The position numbers and the translations under genes were made by a program. Below the pieces are notes generated by a model. That model worked only from the letters and a program-made list of their open reading frames with translations. It searched no databases and had not been told where the DNA came from. This document shows, piece after piece, positions 5,820 to 6,691 of a stretch of 6,691 nt of DNA (the first letter of the stretch is position 1; each line of letters begins with the position of its first letter). Source of the DNA: an uncultured Lachnospiraceae bacterium (lineage in GTDB: Bacteria; Bacillota; Clostridia; Lachnospirales; Lachnospiraceae); assembly GCA_902473545.1 (NCBI GenBank), contig CABRSG010000130.1, forward strand, positions 1 to 6,691, in the 5' to 3' direction.

Positions 5820-5827
5820 AAGTTTGC

Positions 5828-6499
5828 ATGATAAGTATTATCCAGGTATACGGCGTAATGCTTCTGAGATCCATGGGAAACACGCTGCTGCTCTGCGTGC
5901 TTTCGCTGCTTTTTGCCATGGTGATCGGTTTGATTATCGCCTTGTTTAATGTGGGGAAAAACCGTGTTCTGAATTTTATCGGTACCCTGTTTGTCGATGC
6001 CGTGCGCGGCGTTCCGCTGATCGTACTGGCATATTTTGTTTATTTCGGCGTCCTGCAGGCTGCAAAGATGCTGAATGTCTCCGGCTTCCGCCTGTCGGCG
6101 CTCACAGCTGGCATTATCGCGCTCTCCATGAACTGCGGCGCATACATGGCGGAAATCATCCGCGCCGGAATTGAGAGTGTTGATAAAGGACAGATGGAAG
6201 CAAGCCGCAGCCTCGGACTCTCCTATGGAAAAAGTATGCGTCTGATCATCGTTCCGCAGGCGATCCGCACCATGATTCCCTCCATCATCAACCAGTTTAT
6301 TATCACCCTGAAGGATACCTCCATTCTCTCCGTAATCGGTTTCCCGGAGCTGGTAAACACTGCAAAAAACGTGGCCGGAAACACCTTTATGAACCTGCAG
6401 GTGTGGGCAATTGTCGGCATCATGTATATGGTTGTCATCATCACCCTGAGCAAGGTTGCAAAACGCGTAGAAAGGAGACTGAAACGTGGACAGCAGTAA
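5828..6499 (+). CDS. Amino-acid ABC transporter permease (HisM/GlnP/YecS-like)
   Basis: This 223-residue membrane protein is the usual size for HAAT/PAAT-family permeases. TM1 is at about 14-40 (SMGNTLLLCVLSLLFAMVIG, with the family GNTLL start). The conserved DAVRGVPLIVLAYFVYFG lies at 57-74. The hydrophobic segment near 91-102 leads into YMAEIIRAGIESVDKGQMEA. The EAA loop is at about 121-143 (GQMEASRSLGLSY...IIVPQAIR), then QFIITLKDTSILSVIG, and a last TM at about 191-209. All the expected motifs are present. Such permeases often act as homodimers, and only one permease gene lies here, which fits. It ends with TAA TAA and overlaps the ATPase start by 14 nt, so coupling is likely. The only promoter found for it is the one upstream of the binding protein, read through the terminator. 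Confidence 0.94.
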   Translation: MISIIQVYGVMLLRSMGNTLLLCVLSLLFAMVIGLIIALFNVGKNRVLNFIGTLFVDAVRGVPLIVLAYFVYFGVLQAAKMLNVSGFRLSALTAGIIALSMNCGAYMAEIIRAGIESVDKGQMEASRSLGLSYGKSMRLIIVPQAIRTMIPSIINQFIITLKDTSILSVIGFPELVNTAKNVAGNTFMNLQVWAIVGIMYMVVIITLSKVAKRVERRLKRGQQ

Positions 6500-6691
6500 T
6501 AAGAAAATACAGGTCAGAAATCTGAAAAAAAGCTTTGGAAAGCTGGAGGTACTCAAAGATATCAGCATTGATATCTCGGAGGGCGAGGTCGTCGTGCTGC
6601 TCGGTCCCTCCGGCAGCGGAAAATCCACCTTTCTGCGCTGCGTGAACCAGCTTGAAACCGTCACCGCCGGTTCCATCATCGTGGACGGCGT
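6486..6691 (+). CDS. Amino-acid ABC transporter ATPase (GlnQ/HisP-like), 5' part only
   Basis: I translated this from GTG at 6486 inside the end of the permease gene. The frame is open for 68 codons to the window end, and the full family length is about 240-250 residues. The N-terminus reads IQVRNLKKSFGKLEVLKDIS, typical of amino-acid importer ATPases. Walker A GPSGSGKST is at 40-48, followed by TFLRCVNQLE and GSIIVDG, a strong match to the GlnQ/HisP pattern (LRCiN.LE). AGGAG about 8-9 nt upstream supports the GTG start; no ATG is available nearby. It should power the amino-acid importer encoded just upstream. The signature, Walker B and H-loop lie beyond the window. Confidence 0.92.
   Translation, partial: MDSSNKKIQVRNLKKSFGKLEVLKDISIDISEGEVVVLLGPSGSGKSTFLRCVNQLETVTAGSIIVDG

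Noticed and set aside
5723..6679. Long minus-strand open frame (318 codons) opposite the amino-acid permease
   Set aside because: It is a mirror of the real plus-strand genes, has no recognisable domain, and its start region lies opposite the Walker A coding sequence of the ATPase.

Overview
The window looks like a chromosomal segment from a moderately GC-rich, low-complexity-free Firmicute, most plausibly a Clostridia/Lachnospiraceae-type gut anaerobe. The pointers are strong AGGAGG-type ribosome binding sites, a textbook TTGACA-17-TATAAT promoter, U-tract hairpin terminators, a lipobox-bearing solute-binding protein, and tightly packed ABC importer operons. The taxonomic placement is inference; no rRNA or marker gene is present.

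Left two-thirds (about 1-4685, minus strand): a tightly spaced gene series reading right to left. It starts with a class I glutamine-amidotransferase-like gamma-glutamyl hydrolase (peptidase C26, 3966-4685). A CUT1-type (sugar / glycerol-3-phosphate class) ABC importer follows in the order ATPase (2823-3917), permease 1 (1928-2821), permease 2 (1054-1917), lipoprotein solute-binding protein (1-1057, C-terminus beyond the window). Intergenic gaps are 48, 1 and 10 nt, then a 4-nt ATGA overlap, so these genes are very likely co-transcribed.

Middle (4686-4957): a 272-nt divergent regulatory region. It holds an extended -10 promoter facing left, a perfect-consensus promoter facing right, a 9-nt inverted repeat bracketing the leftward promoter, and an intrinsic-terminator hairpin in the short rightward leader, just before the ribosome binding site.

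Right third (4958-6691, plus strand): a polar-amino-acid (PAAT/HAAT) ABC importer. It consists of a secreted solute-binding protein (4958-5740), an intercistronic terminator (5749-5784), a HisM/GlnP-type permease (5828-6499), and the start of a GlnQ/HisP-type ATPase (from 6486, overlapping the permease by 14 nt, cut by the window end).

The most unusual observation is in the CUT1 ATPase. The protein is otherwise complete, with Walker A, Q-loop, signature, D-loop, H-loop and TOBE-like tail, but it lacks the 8-residue stretch that carries the Walker B strand with its Asp and catalytic Glu. The reading frame is preserved exactly. Either the dedicated ATPase is catalytically dead (the importer would then depend on a shared MsmK-like ATPase or be silent), or this is a precise in-frame sequence or assembly deletion. 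No phage, CRISPR, IS element or RNA gene was seen. I see no wholly novel system here.
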